A stretch of DNA of 64,000 bases from Larix kaempferi (GCA_027924585.1 BSBM01000762.1:8962501-9026500); one strand, 5' to 3'; numbered from the stretch's first letter, positions 30,991 to 43,010 are shown. Program-made: numbers and translations. Notes: generated by a model not told the origin, from the letters alone.

Positions 30991-31749
30991 TAAGGAGGGA
31001 TTCTTTGACATTAGCGTGAAAAAACTTAAGATATTTAGTGTTGACATTTAGTGCTTTATTTCTTTCAAATTTATGTATGTTTGATTCTCTCTCAGTTTTT
31101 TATTCTCTAATTTTTAAAAATCAGTTTCAATAAATGTGTTAATTTTAGATTCAATATTTAAATTCATATTTAATACTATTTAAATTATACAAACTAAGAA
31201 ACTAAAATTAGTTACAATGGAAGAAAACAATATGCTAAATACCATGAAATTAGTTGATTGAAAATACCAATTCATTTAATGGAGTGGAAAGCATAACTGG
31301 TAATATAATACAATGATAGCAACTAAAAAGGAATGCATGTAGAAATAAATAGAACTAATGTATTTGAACATATAATAAATAATGATGCGGTATCGCAGCT
31401 CAAGGTTTTATGTGTGATTTCTTATAATAGATATGTAACTTGTGATTTGTGTCTACATCCTAACTATAGAAAAAAAAATTAAAAAAAAATACTAAAGCAC
31501 CATAAATCAGTCAATTGTACACGTTATTGTTGGTATAATGATATAAGTCAATTGTACACATTATTGTTGGTATAGTGACGAAGTGCAAAAATATATTTGC
31601 ACTTAATAAATGCAGTTGAAAGACTTGAAGGACTAGTACAAGGTAAGCCATTATGGATCTATAGTAACTTGGTAATCATTATTCTGTATGCTTGAATGAT
31701 GAAAAATTTGTTTGAATATCATCATTGTCAAGCAATAACTACTTCTTAA
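30991..31749. other. AT-rich stretch, nothing recognised
   Basis: A short direct repeat (TCAATTGTACACRTTATTGTTGG, two copies near 31511 and 31549) is the only structure seen. Confidence 0.45.
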
Positions 31750-31823
31750 AGGGTGCTAGCTCAATGGTAGAGCACCTACCTAATTATAGGCAGGAGATTG
31801 GTGGTTTGATTCCTCCGTACCCT
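31750..31823 (+). tRNA. tRNA-like sequence, probably a pseudogene or SINE head
   Basis: 74 bases fold as a cloverleaf: acceptor AGGGTGC/GTACCCT (7 pairs, one G-U), D arm GCTC..GAGC, T arm GGTGG-TTTGATT-CCTCC (one mismatch). The A box TAGCTCAATGG fits; the B box GTTTGATTC has one change from GTTCGATTC. The anticodon arm CCTAC/GCAGG has one mismatch and a 10-base loop, not 7, so no anticodon can be assigned. No intron or CCA. Confidence 0.4.
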
Positions 31824-31879
31824 CTCATAAATTAGTGACTAAGAAAACAACTAAATTCATATATATATGACTATTAGTA

Positions 31880-32185
31880 GCTAATTTCCAGTATCTTATA
31901 GTGCGACTAACATTTAGTCGTATTTAACTTAGTCATTAATATGTTATCATCTAGTAGTTTATTTAGTTGTATATTTGGTCATTAATTGTGGCAATCAATG
32001 ACTAAATCAGTGACTATCAATGACTAAATCAATGACTAATAACTCAACCAATTAATGACTAGTGAAGTACGACTAGCTATAAGATAGTGGAAATTCACTA
32101 CTATTAGTCGTTGACTCAACAATAGTCGTTTATAGTCGAATTTTAGTCATTTTTTTAGTCATTAATTCCTCATTTTGTACTAGTG
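31880..32185. mobile_element. short inverted-repeat element rich in GACTAA/TTAGTC
   Basis: AATTTCCAGTATCTTATAG near 31881 is matched inversely by CTATAAGATAGTGGAAATT near 32076. The span to 32185 holds many TTAGTCG/GACTAA words and ends TTTTGTACTAGTG, whose complement CACTAGTACAAAA resembles a CACTA-type terminus. Probably a non-autonomous DNA element; the left terminus is not clear. Confidence 0.4.
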
Positions 32186-32334
32186 CCCCTTGGCTTAGCT
32201 AGAAGTAAGCCTAGATGGAAGAATCGAGTTTTAGGTGACAACACTTGACTCTAGCTTGCCCCCAAGGCCACACCAACGGCTCGAAGACTTCTCCCGCATT
32301 TTCGCAGGTGTAAAACTAGGCAGCAACAGGGTCC
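32186..32334. other. no gene seen
   Basis: Slightly GC-richer than its surroundings, without recognisable coding. Confidence 0.35.
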
Positions 32335-32520
32335 ATGCATCATATATGTGAGATTGATTGAATCAAGGGAGGGGAGGAAGACATGCGAAGACATGCATCG
32401 TATATAAAATTCATTAAGTCTATAACGATGACATATACAATGAAGATGACATATACAATATAGGAGATTCATGCCATTGATACTAATGATGATGTGTTTT
32501 ACAATCCTAAATATATTAAA
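32335..32520. repeat. dispersed repeat, copy 2
   Basis: Direct, diverged copy of 27461-27665, with ATGTGAGATTGATTGAATCA, GGGAGGGGAGGAAGACATGC, ACAATATAGGAGATT and ACAATCCTAAATATATTA in the same order. Confidence 0.55.
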
Positions 32521-33620
32521 AGGGAAGATATAAGTAATACCCCTATCGGGACAATCACATTAGTACACATATGTATGAGGACAATCACATTAGTATGTAC
32601 ATATTTATCTTTATGATAATAAAATGTTTCTAATTACTTAACAAATTTATTTTTAGATAAATATATAACCTTCGAATGAACTAGTCATATAAGGTGTGCA
32701 ACTCCATTTTTATGGAATAAATAAATAAAAATTATAAAATATTAATTATGAATGTTGTATTCTATTTGTTATTCTTATTATATAACTAATTTTTTAATAA
32801 AATAACAATAACAAATTTCATAAACTAAATTATTTTAATATTATTAAATTTACTATGCTAAATTTAATCAATTTTCTATGTTTAAAATAAAACTTGGAAT
32901 TATTGATTTTAATAATATTTCACTAGCACAATCACTTAAGTTATAGTTAGTGTCTATTGAGATTAAATTTGGTCTAAGGCCTTAAGAGAAAAGACAAAAT
33001 AGAGGTTAGTGAATTTGTTTTCAAATATTATTCCTATGCTAGAAAAGGTTAAAGAGGATGGTAACTAGCTCTTTATAGTTTTGAGTAGTTAGAAGGTTAT
33101 AAAGATCAATGCTGAAGCAAAGATTTTGGAACTGAAATCTAATGTGGGTGTAAGCAAGGCATTCTAAGAGAAAAATTGTTTTTCATCTTCAATGCTTAGG
33201 GACTATCACAAAGGACAAATCCTTTCATCCCAAGGCATTTTAGGGGTTGTCCAATGCCGAGTTTTACTATGATGTTGATGATAATTAGTTCTAATTTTAG
33301 TAATATTAATTTTTTTCTTTATAATTTTCTTTTAGCTTCTAAATTTTCTTTGTACCACATTTTCTCTTTAAAAGTTAAAGTTAGTTATAATATTTTGATG
33401 TTATAGATATTTGGTTTGATCAGCGTTTTAGTTCAACACAAATTAAAAACTCATTTAGCCACTTGTACGTAAAAGCAATTCAGGGTGCATGATTTTTCCT
33501 CCCATGTAATAGATTATCATTGCTCGCTATTTCTTCAACTTACATTCTGGATTGCCTCGTCCGTATTTTTATACTAATATCTGTGATCAAATTGTCGTTG
33601 ATTCTTGTTCCACTGTTTCC
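32521..33620. other. AT-rich stretch, nothing recognised
   Basis: No coding or paired repeats identified. Confidence 0.45.
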
Positions 33621-33624
33621 ATAT

Positions 33625-34020
33625 TTTTTAGTGAATGGATGTCTATACTTTTGTACTGCAAAATTAATCATAACTTTGCACTCAGTAATATTCAATCTAT
33701 ATCTCGTTCATCCAATAGAACTTTTTCATAATTCCTTCATGTAATATACGAAACCAGCCATGATCGCACCGAAATATTTCTTCGTTGATGGCTGTGGCTG
33801 TCTATATCTATTGTATATCAATACTTTTGTACTACAAAATTAATTAAATCATAACTTCGCACTCTAAATATCCGTAAAGTAATATTCCAGTTGTATCTAG
33901 TTCATCCAATATCATGCGCAGGACTCTTCTCGAGGTAAACGATATGATGAATTTTTTTCATAATTCTTCTTGTAAGTATTACAAAACAAGCAATGATAGC
34001 ACCGAAAATAATTATATTAG
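33625..34020. repeat. diverged tandem duplication, about 185 bp period
   Basis: 33640-33775 and 33825-34010 share ATACTTTTGTACTRCAAAAT, ATCATAACTTYGCACTC, TAATATTC, GTTCATCCAAT, TTTCATAATTC and GCAATGAT/GCCATGAT..GCACCGAAA. Confidence 0.55.
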
Positions 34021-34109
34021 CATGGTAAATTTATACACCGGTTGTGCTCGCCATAGACGCTTTTGATTGAGATGTTATAGAGGGTAAGCTTCTTTTATGT
34101 TTTTTTTTA

Positions 34110-34690
34110 ATCTAACCAAATTTTGCCAATCTCTCTTGCAATGGCATTTACAAAATTCATCTTCAGCATTATAGTTCGTCATCTAAAACATAGCTTATGA
34201 GAGAATATATCTAGAGAACAAATAGAGTTCATCCAAAAGTGTTGTCTTCAAGATGCAATATTCGACATAGTCCAAGTGGTTTTGAATATAGTCAAAACCG
34301 TTCAAAACAAAGCCTTCATAGATAAAATTATCCTCTCTAAAAGTTTTAAACCATTACAATTGGATCTACCTTCGTTTGACTCTACCCAATTTTACCAAGC
34401 CTTCCCTAAGGCCTTTAACATGGATGACATCTTTCTCCCACACTCTTCTCTACCATCATAAATAGTCTTAGTGTATTAATACAAGTTGACCTCTATTACT
34501 ATAGTAATATCAAAAGAATAAATATGGTAATATCAAAGGAATACATACGGTAGAGTTAATCCTCCATATAAACCATTTGATGCTTGTGGATGACCTATTC
34601 CTTTTTTGCAGTGGCATCATCCAAAAAGCCAAAGTTTATACTAGATATTTGGATCTCTTCTTCTTATAATAAAGAAAATCCCTTGATGAT
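34110..34690 (+). pseudogene. LINE reverse transcriptase relic
   Basis: Plus-strand words in order: REQIEFIQKCCLQDAIFDIV and QVVLNIVKTVQNKAFIDKII, which match the LINE RT stretch ISxEQFGFxxGRxIxDAI..QExLHxxK, then after a long gap MLVDDLFLF, the VDD equivalent of FADD, and IIQKAKVYTRYLDLF. Most of the RT palm between them is deleted. The stretch 34370-34640 is related to 28650-28920, the start of the other LINE copy, so both derive from one family. Confidence 0.6.
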
Positions 34691-35280
34691 GCTAATGTTA
34701 ATGCATGTGTTAGATGTTTAAAAAGTAAACGAAAGATTCATTGGAAAATCACCTAGCAACTTCCTTGGCATTTAGAGGGAAAAGGCGTGCAAGCTTGCGT
34801 TCATGGTAACTCATGTTGGAGTTGCAGAGCTTGTTGCCAAATTATGCCACGAAAATGATAGAGGCTATGCAGAAGCTTGGCTTTTACTATGTTGGCCGTG
34901 GAGGAGCGATCGTGTGGCCTTCATGCAGAGTGTCATGGCCTTCGAGCAAGTGTACTTAGAGGTGGCGTAGTTGTTGCATGCATATTGCCAGCACAACAAC
35001 CATGACTGTAGCGTCCTAGAATGAAACGATCATCGACTGCAGGAACTGTCAGCAGTTGTCAGGCAAGTATGTGTGGGTTGTCAAGGTATCAGGCGAGGGA
35101 GGAATAAAAGGTAAATCAAACAATAACAGGTGCACGATAGGGTCGACATAAACCTTATTGCGCTTGGACATGAGGCCAACTAATATTCTCAATGAGTTAA
35201 TTGACTTGAACAGAAACGAACTCAAAAAGATTAGGTTAAAAGGTTTAAGAAAGTGTGCAAATTAATACATTTTTGGCCAA
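34691..35280. other. unassigned; a GC-richer island near 34770-35080
   Basis: About 300 bp is clearly richer in GC than its surroundings, with short open frames on the plus strand (for example KLCHENDRGYAEAWLL). No family recognised; possibly a decayed gene fragment or LTR. Confidence 0.3.
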
Positions 35281-35287
35281 ACCGATT

Positions 35288-35429
35288 TCTATAGTACTTA
35301 CTGCTTGGAAGGGACTAAAAAAATATGGAGATCAACAAATCCAATTATTTTATTGAATTCTATAATACTTACTGCTTGGAAGGGACTAAAAAAGTATGGA
35401 GATCAACAAATCCAATTATTTTATTGAAT
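35288..35429. repeat. recent 71 bp tandem duplication
   Basis: Units 35288-35358 and 35359-35429 differ at two positions only, sharing CTTACTGCTTGGAAGGGACT, GGAGATCAACAAATCCAATT and ATTTTATTGAAT. Confidence 0.9.
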
Positions 35430-35861
35430 TCAACCATGTTTTCATGACTCCTAAAATCTTCTCCTTCCCACTCCAAGAATTTGATGTGAAGTTGACCTAC
35501 CTAGAATTCCATCTAGAACCCGACAGCCAATGGGTATGGGTTATCAATAGGGCAAAAGATAAAATCAACCTATAAACAAATCAATCGATTTAAAGACATG
35601 GCACGTAAGTTCTAATAAAATTTGTATTATATGCTATCTCAATATACTAAAGAGGACTAGCCTCAAATCTAAGCATATTCAAACATATTTGGTAAAGGGT
35701 AATTGGAAATAAAATACGGAAGACGGAGAAATTCCACTAGTATTGAATAGTAAGTTGTTTATGGAAATAGGGTCGATTATTGAGAGAGCACGTAAGAGAA
35801 GAACAAAAATCCATTTCTAGTTATTTGTACTTAAAGGTAACAGAGAAAGTGAAGAAAGAGC
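35430..35861. other. no gene seen
   Basis: AT-rich sequence between the tandem duplication and the SINE. Confidence 0.45.
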
Positions 35862-36123
35862 ACTTGAGTAGGTTTAATGGTTAAGAACATGTGTTATCTC
35901 CGTGGAGGTCACATGTTCAAAACCAGCGGGGGTTAGGGTTTCTCATTGGCCCATTGTGACAAGGCTTGAAGGGTAGGCGACCCCTGGGATAGAGGCTCTC
36001 CCCTGGGATAAAGGGTCTCGGGACATCTTGGCCCCTACTGAGTCACAATTTTCTGGTATATGTGGCTTGCCGGCTATTCGATATACCCTTGAGAGGTTGT
36101 TGTTCCCATGGTTAAAAAAAAAA
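35862..36123 (+). mobile_element. tRNA-derived SINE
   Basis: The head has an A-box-like TAGGTTTAATGG (35869-35880) and a perfect B box GTTCAAAAC (35915-35923), about 35 bases apart as in Pol III tRNA promoters. A GC-rich tRNA-unrelated body with a duplicated CCCCTGGGATARAG word follows. The end is a poly(A) run at 36114-36123. About 260 bp. Target duplications were not resolved by eye. Confidence 0.65.
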
Positions 36124-37815
36124 TAGAGAAAAAAAAGAAATAAATATCTTAGGCCATTTGTCAAAACTTGTAAAGAAAAATGTCCTTTTCACATCTAGTG
36201 TACCAAAAACCCACATACAAACAATAAAAAACCTTCCTCAAACTTTTCATAGCATCAAATAAAGAATAAATGATGCAAGGTGAAATCTTAAATAACTAAA
36301 GCTACCTACCAACACGAAAATAGTTCCACCTTTAAAGACATAATTCATGAATACATAAATTAAGACATAATTAGAAGGGAGTTGGGGGAGGGGAGGAGAA
36401 ACACGATATCTCCATAATTTTAAAAAATAAAGAGGTGAAAGAAACAATACAGCGATATACCTAATCTTTCCAAGTATCACCTTATCGCTTTCTTAGTCAA
36501 ATGGGAAATCTTAGTGAAATGGGAAATGAGATAATTGTAGGAGATTAGGATCCCAATTGTGAGATAAGAAAGTAGAAATGAGAACTAATCTTAACAATTT
36601 GTCTTCTTAATTATCCTCAAGGGTTATTTTACATAGTTGGTATGGATTTTAAAGGTGCAAAGGTGTATAGATCCCGAAAATCCCACTCAGTTGTATGAAA
36701 TTGATGTCTTTGTATATATATTTTTCACTTTTTAAATAACCTTGAGCTTTGGTTTAAAGACAATTGAATGGCCCCATTTGTTTGTTTGAAGGAAAGGTGT
36801 GGGGATCAAGTAAGATTGAGTTTTTAGGAGAATTTCCAGAGATCAAAAGGTATTCAAGACAAATAGTCATTATAAGTAAAGGGTGAAAAAATACTTTTAT
36901 AACAAAATTTCTCTCATTTCCGAGAGAGATAAGGGGATGGAATATAAAGCACATTACTATACTTTCTATAACACTAGAAACATAATAAGCTTAGAAATTA
37001 ATAAATAACAACGGAGTATTGCAAGAGATGTTATCCTATAGTAAATATATCAACCCTACAACATTATAAGACTAGAACTAAGACCCCTAAAAATAACAAG
37101 AAAGAGGTTCCAATTTTTCGAAATCCATCAAACAATTTACCCAAATCATCAATGTCATCTTTTTTATAAGGTAGGTAGTGTCACAAGACTAATATGTGCC
37201 TAAATAGATGGACAAGGAAAGTGTCATTGTATATCATTGTATATCAAGTCAATACAAGTAAGTGACATGCTCTCCATAACACACATATTCACATTTTCTG
37301 CCAAGAAACTATTGAGATTGGTTTCCCATCAGGGATTTTGTACACAACATAAGAGATTGGTTTGTATGGAATAGAAGCACCGCAATGGACTAAATATATA
37401 ATCCAATTGTACTAAAGTAGGAATATAAATCAGCATCATTTTTATGATGTTAGGTGGGTTTTCTATAGTAGAAGCTAAACATCATCCTCCTATTCTATGG
37501 ATCTATGAGGTCCAATTAAGAGCAGTATGAAAAAATTATCACAATTTTCCTAAAATTTTAAGCATCATTTCTATGGAGTTTGAGTTAAGAAAGGAAGAAT
37601 GGATATTACCTCTTGTAGTGTATCGTTTGATGAAGCTCTTTTATAGTTGATCCTTCCAGCGCCTTAGATCTCCATTAAAACTGCAAATTCATCAACAATG
37701 CATTCTCCTACAATTTTTTTTAAAACATTAAAAAAATAGAACTATAATCTAATTGCCTAACAATTAATTTTCAAAAGAAATTTAGTGGGGAGCTGAATGG
37801 ATTCATATTAAAATA
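36124..37815. other. AT-rich stretch, nothing recognised
   Basis: No coding similarity and no clear repeats. Confidence 0.45.
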
Positions 37816-38262
37816 TTATACAACTTGACTAGAAATCTAAAGGGTTCTCGTTTTTTTATAGGTTGCATTTAGTGATTATCTTTATCCAAATCAAAAAGTG
37901 GTGTTGATAGCACCATTTTTTAGGGTCTAAAACTATGAATTTTTGGAAACCCCTACATGTGTTAGTGTAATCAAAATCCTAAATTAAACTTCAGATCGAA
38001 AAGTGGTGCTATCCTAGCACCCTTTTTGGGGGATGCAAATTATAACTTTTTCGAAACTCCAACCAGTGTCAATGCGATCAAAACTCAAAATCAACCCTCT
38101 AATCGAAAAACTATGCTACAAATGACAATCTTTTCTTTTATGAATTACAATTACATTCATTGAATCAAAATCATACATGACATATACAAAGTTTCGTTTT
38201 TTTTTTTCTTTAAATGAAGTAAAAAAGAAAAAAACCAATTTTAATTAAAAAATATAATTTTC
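37816..38262 (+). repeat. left arm of a long inverted repeat
   Basis: Inverse partner of 43586-44004. From outside inward both arms read TTATACAACTTGA, then two tandem units with AAAAGTGGTGCT..ATAGCACC, GAATTTTTGGAAACC and AATCAAAATCCTAAAT, then AAACCAATTTTAATTAAAAA (right-arm form AAACCAACTTTAATTAAAAA). The arms enclose the LINE at 38.9-43.0 kb. Confidence 0.7.
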
Positions 38263-38899
38263 AAAGAAATAAAATACTCAGCTATTAGAAAAAAATAGAT
38301 GAAAATATTTAAAACAAATATTAAAAAAACAAAAATTAAAAAATATATATCTACATATGTATGTTTTTAAAAAATAATAATAAATTTATATATGTATGTA
38401 TTTAAAAAATAAACTTACATATGTAAGTTTTTAAATAAATTGAATTAAATATTAAAGTTAGACTTTGCAGAACTCTAAAGGTTTGCATATTTATATATAC
38501 ATACAGATATCTAAATTAACCAATGACTCCTTAAACACTACATAAACAGCGGGTCTGGATGAGAAAGAAAGGAAACCTAGTAGCCCACCTACCTGAAGCA
38601 CTTGCAAATTGTATCTCAGAATAAATGAAACTTATGTAAAACGTTTATATTTCATATCCAGTTTAAATATTTCGTACTATAATGTGTAGTTTACACTATA
38701 CTATTTCTTTGTACGTTGTCGTACTAAGATCGTGTCTTGTCTTATGGACTGGTAATTTGGTGTATAAAATACTTCCATCCAAAATAAAATCAATTGAAAT
38801 ATTGCAGATTTATATTTGATGACCTTTCACTTCATTACTCAAAACCACGCAGAATCTTACTCTAGGAAGATTCGATTCTCAGAATCGTCTTAGCCGGCA
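38263..38899. other. AT-rich, nothing recognised
   Basis: A/T homopolymer-rich sequence and TATGTATG words; no coding. Confidence 0.45.
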
Positions 38900-38944
38900 G
38901 AGGGGGCCCACGTATTAATGGAGGCCGAGTAGGGAAGAAAGGGA

Positions 38945-39512
38945 AGCCAAGTTTCAAAGAGAGTTAGAGATCATCCTTGAAAATAGATTTGGAGACATAC
39001 TTGAAAATAAACTTGTGGCCATGTTTGAAAATACTTTTGTTGCCTTGCTCCATAATAAATTTATATTCCAAGAAGATAAGATTCAAAAGCAAGTAGACAA
39101 CAAGATAAAATTGGTGGAAAATAAGATTTAGTTAATAGAGGCTAGATTATAAGAAATTGAAAAATAAAACCAATCAACCTAAGGAGTTGTTTATGCATTA
39201 GAAAATTTTAAATGGAAAGACATGTTTACAGAGCTAGAAGAAAAAGTAAATACAAATCTGATCTTAAATACTCTCAAAGGGAAAGTAGATATCAATACCA
39301 TCGAGGAGGAAATGCATAAACTAGCCATAGTCAAGGAAGAATTGCATAAAAGGCTACATATCGAAACAACCTTCCTAATTGAAGCAAAGAGGCTAGGGAA
39401 AATAATTGAAAATAAAGAAAGTTTGATTTGGATCAAAGTTGGTTGGATTGACCATAAGTATGGTATACTCAGCAAAACCTCAAATCTAAAAGGGTCATGT
39501 GCATATTTATAA
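38945..39512 (+). pseudogene. LINE ORF1-like coiled-coil protein
   Basis: One frame runs with few stops through RELEIILENRFGDILENKLV, FENTFVALLHNKFIFQED, VDNKIKLVENKI and, after stops, FKWKDMFTELEEKVNTNLIL, NTIEEEMHKLAIVKEELHKR and LGKIIENKESLIWIKVGWID. The regular charged/hydrophobic repeats suggest a coiled coil, the usual form of an RNA-binding ORF1 partner. No zinc knuckle is seen. Confidence 0.5.
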
Positions 39513-39689
39513 ATCAATAACTCATTCTAGAATACAAAGCCAAATTAAGAAAGGAGGTTCAAAAGGTAAAGGATGTTAGGAATGAAAGAAAATGAGCCAC
39601 AATTAGAAATAGAAAAGTTGTTATCCAATATAGAAACAAAAAAATTAACAATAAATAGTAGTTAGACACACTTCGGATCCTCTCTTAGA

Positions 39690-40540
39690 ACTTTCATGGT
39701 TTCCGATGGAACAAAGGTCCCAAGTTAAGTTGGATCCCAAATGGAATCGATATTATTCATATGGTTGAAGTTTGGGAAGACAAAGAATCTAAGGCTTTTA
39801 ACATGGAAGGATTTGTTTTTTGGTCAATTTGGAACAAGATATCCTCTCATAGAGACATTGGAAGTATAGCTTGCTACATTAAAGATAACATCTCCCCTCA
39901 TTCTAATATCTATTAGAAAGACCCCCACAATCAGTATATGTGGATAAAAATCACTCACATTAATAATAAGAAAACCTACATTTCCATATGTTATTTTTCC
40001 CCTATCAATTCTATTTTTTATAAGAAAAATAATGTAGATACAATCTACCCTCTCAATGGCTTACAAAATGATATTGCTATCCTAAGAGACCATGGCAATA
40101 TCTTCTTAATGGGTTATTTTAATGCTCATACTTTGAGTAACAAATCTATTCTTCTAAGCAATTATTCCAACCATAATCCTCTTTGGTTAGACAAAGACCC
40201 TTTTCTAGACAGTTTGTACAAAAGAAGTTATGTTAATCTAGCTAAAAAGTTGTTTTGGTCTGAGTTAGTCAAGCTCCATAGTGCTCAAGACTTTATAATT
40301 TGTAATGGGCTAAAGAGGTGGCCAAATTCTACCTAGATGACTTGCACTTATGGGCTCAACAGTAGTGTGGTAGACTATGTCATATCTAATATGATCCCTT
40401 TATATAACAATATGATAAATCTAAACATTGTTCTTGACCACGAGCCCAACTCATATTATAGACCTCTAATTGTAACCCTCAATTTTTCCATGCATAGAGA
40501 TCTCAACATGAAAATTCGCATAGTCAAAAGCATCTGATCT
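39690..40540 (+). pseudogene. LINE endonuclease domain
   Basis: Words of the endonuclease/exonuclease/phosphatase fold: IDIIHMVEVWEDKESKAFNM, NKISSHRDIGSIACYIKDNI, WIKITHINNKKTYISICYFS, NDIAILRDHGNIFLMGYFNA and SSVVDYVISN, then DHEPNSYYRPLIVTLNF. In active enzymes GYFNA is GDFNA and SYYRPL is SDHRPL, so the catalytic Asp residues and the final His are lost. Stops occur at 39916 and 40336. The domain nicks target DNA in intact LINEs. Confidence 0.75.
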
Positions 40541-40979
40541 TTGACATAAATAAGGAGGATCTCTTCGTAAATTATTCAAAAAATGAATTATTTCCTCTTT
40601 CAAGTACATAAAATATAGAATACATCTATCATAACTTCACTACAGTCCTCTCTTATTCAATTAACAAATGCTCCATTGAAGTTTTGGGTAAAAATAATAG
40701 TAGAAAACCCAACCCCTCAAATGATAAGGATTGCAAAAATGTGAGAAGATACATCAAAGAAGTGACTAAAGAGTCTCAAAAAATTGAGAAGATAAATAGT
40801 TACAAATCCCTAATTAAAACAAAAAAGAGGCATTATATAAATAAAAAGAAACAAAACCTTTTACACCTCTCTAAGATGGCTCCTAAGAAATTCCGGAGAC
40901 AAAGTCTAACTATTAAAACTAAAGAGAATAATAGGATTGCTTTGAAAGATTGAGATTCCTATTTTAAAACGTTTATGAA

Positions 40980-42210
40980 CCCTGAATGTAATTAGTAACA
41001 CTCAAAACCTTTCTACAATGAAAGAGGTTTTCCCTTTAGAAGACATTGAATTTGGGGTTAAGCACCTAACAAATACGAAAGATAAAGATATTGAAGGGTA
41101 TCAAGCAGAAATCCTAAAAATTGGAGGAATTGTTCTCATCCCTCGCATCTACAAGCTTTTCATTTAGCAGTCATGCAAGGTGTCCCTATATCTTGAACTC
41201 GGATCCTAATTATCCTTATCTTTAAAATCAATGATAAAAATAACCCCTCTAACTATCGAACGATTATGATTAGCCCTCTCTTAGCCAATCTATACAGTAT
41301 CATTTTAGAAAATAAAAGCAACGTTTGGCTTGAAAGTGAAGGTAAGTTGGTTAAAGGTGAGGCGAGATTTACAAGACATCACTCTTCCACATACCATCTC
41401 CTTACATTTAGTATCATTGCATAGGATTGTCGTAATGCTAAATCCAGTCTCTTCTGCTGCTAGGGTGTACTTTAGGAAATATTTCAATATGGTGCCTAGA
41501 AATAGCTTGTTGAACATATTGAAGAGCTAAACATTCCTTTTGAGTTGAGATATGCGGCGATAAGGTTGTACGAAACAATTATTACCAAATTTAAGAGCAC
41601 TGAGGGGTGGTTGAAAGATATTATTTGTAATATTGGATTTAAGCAAGGATGCCCCCTCTCTCCTACCCATTTCAGAATTTACATTAATAATCCAGAAAGT
41701 TGTTTAGAAGAAGTAGAGTGCACTGGAATGACCTCAGATAACATAGTTGTCATCCTCCTTCTCTATGTTGGTGATATTGTTCTTATGACTAGTTGGCTCT
41801 CTGTCCTTAATAATTTGGATTAAGGATTCTCAAGGATTTTTTCTCCAACATGGGTATTTTTGTTAGCATAGAAAAAAACTGGATTTATGATTGTCAAGTC
41901 CAAGAAAGACACTTATGCTATTTTTTATTATTACAATAACATCTTGGAGGAAGTGTCCACTTACAAATATATCGAAATTGATATCTATCACAAAATAAAT
42001 TGGAACTATAGCATTGAGAAAAATATTAATGGAGGGTGGAAAGCACATTTTGGCTTAGAAAATAATTGTAAATCAGCAAACCTTGTGACGTGGGATAAAA
42101 AGACGTTCTTTTTTAAACTCTCGCCACTCTTGTTATCTTGTACGGTTATGAAGTTTGCGGTTGCAACATCTCTCGACATCCTAGAGAAAGATTGAGAAAA
42201 TTCAAAAGTT
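40980..42210 (+). pseudogene. LINE reverse transcriptase domain
   Basis: Across several frames: VPISWTRILIIPIFKIN and NNPSNYRTIMISPLLANLYS, then ARFTRHHSSTYHLLTFSIIA (family form FRxxHSTxDHL), ELNIPFELRYAAIRLYETII, CNIGFKQGCPLSPTHFRIYI, and LLLYVGDIVLMTSWLSVLNN, where the catalytic YADD has become YVGD. After a stop: KSKKDTYAIFYYYNNILEEV and YKYIEIDIYHKINWNYSIEK. The motif order is complete for a LINE RT, but a catalytic Asp is lost. Confidence 0.8.
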
Positions 42211-43010
42211 TTTAATCACATATAACCTCAAAATAAAAAGCAATATTCCCTATCACATTCCACTTATAGAAGGGGGTCTTCCCCCCATTGAATGTGTCGC
42301 TATGACTAAGTACTTGATGTACAATAATACAATAAATAACATGGAAGACCAAATGCTTCCTAAAATTTCTTTATATTTGAGTGCAGATCATCTACAACTC
42401 AAGATAGGCTAGTATAAAGACGTCATGGATTGGTTAAAGGTCATTGAGGGATTAATGAAAATGCCACTTTGCAAAATATCAACAACATCAAAATAACATT
42501 ACATCTAATTTTAAAGAGAAAATATGGGATGAAAATTTTTTGTAGGTTAAAATAAAATTGATATACTACAAGGAGGTCATTAACCCTACGATGCAAGATA
42601 AAAAATATCTCTCTATAATAACCAGTACAAAGAAGGAAATTAATATAGGCAAGAGAAGAACGAAGTCCCATGAGCTTCATAGTGAAACATGGCACTCGTC
42701 AATTACAAAAATACCATAGGTGGAAAGGATTTTCTAGCTTTGTGAGTCTATTAGCATTGAGGGTGCAAGCCATTTTCTCTTAGGGTTCCCTACATACACC
42801 CACATTTGATCACAGTTTCCTAATATTCGCTTAAATTCTAACCTCCATGATCTTTTAACTTGTCAAAATAATGGCGACCTAAGATCACTTCTTTTTAAGT
42901 TTTTTATCATAAGAATACAATTTTACAGCAATCTAAACAATCCATATCCATGCTCTTTAGGTTCGATAGACAAAATAGGTATCAATGGATGCTAATCTTC
43001 ATCATCATCA
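42211..43010 (+). pseudogene. LINE ORF2 C-terminal region and microsatellite end
   Basis: Plus-strand words continue in shifted frames: PYHIPLIEGGLPPIECVAMT, NIKITLHLILKRKYG-like, KEVINPTMQDKKYLS-like and NSNLHDLLTCQNNGDLRSLL, then CSLGSIDKIGINGC and a stop. A (CAT)n tract follows near 42996-43017. Confidence 0.55.

Larger units (their letters stand above)
38900..43010 (+). mobile_element. non-LTR retrotransposon (LINE), decayed but nearly complete
   Basis: Plus-strand order: coiled-coil ORF1-like segment (38945-39510), apurinic-type endonuclease (39690-40540), a Lys-rich linker (40680-40950), reverse transcriptase (about 41000-42200), a C-terminal region (to about 42970), then a CAT microsatellite and T-rich DNA. 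Endonuclease and RT have both lost catalytic residues. It belongs to a plant LINE family different from the L1-type copy at 28.6 kb: it has no RNase H and a different RT vocabulary. Confidence 0.75.
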
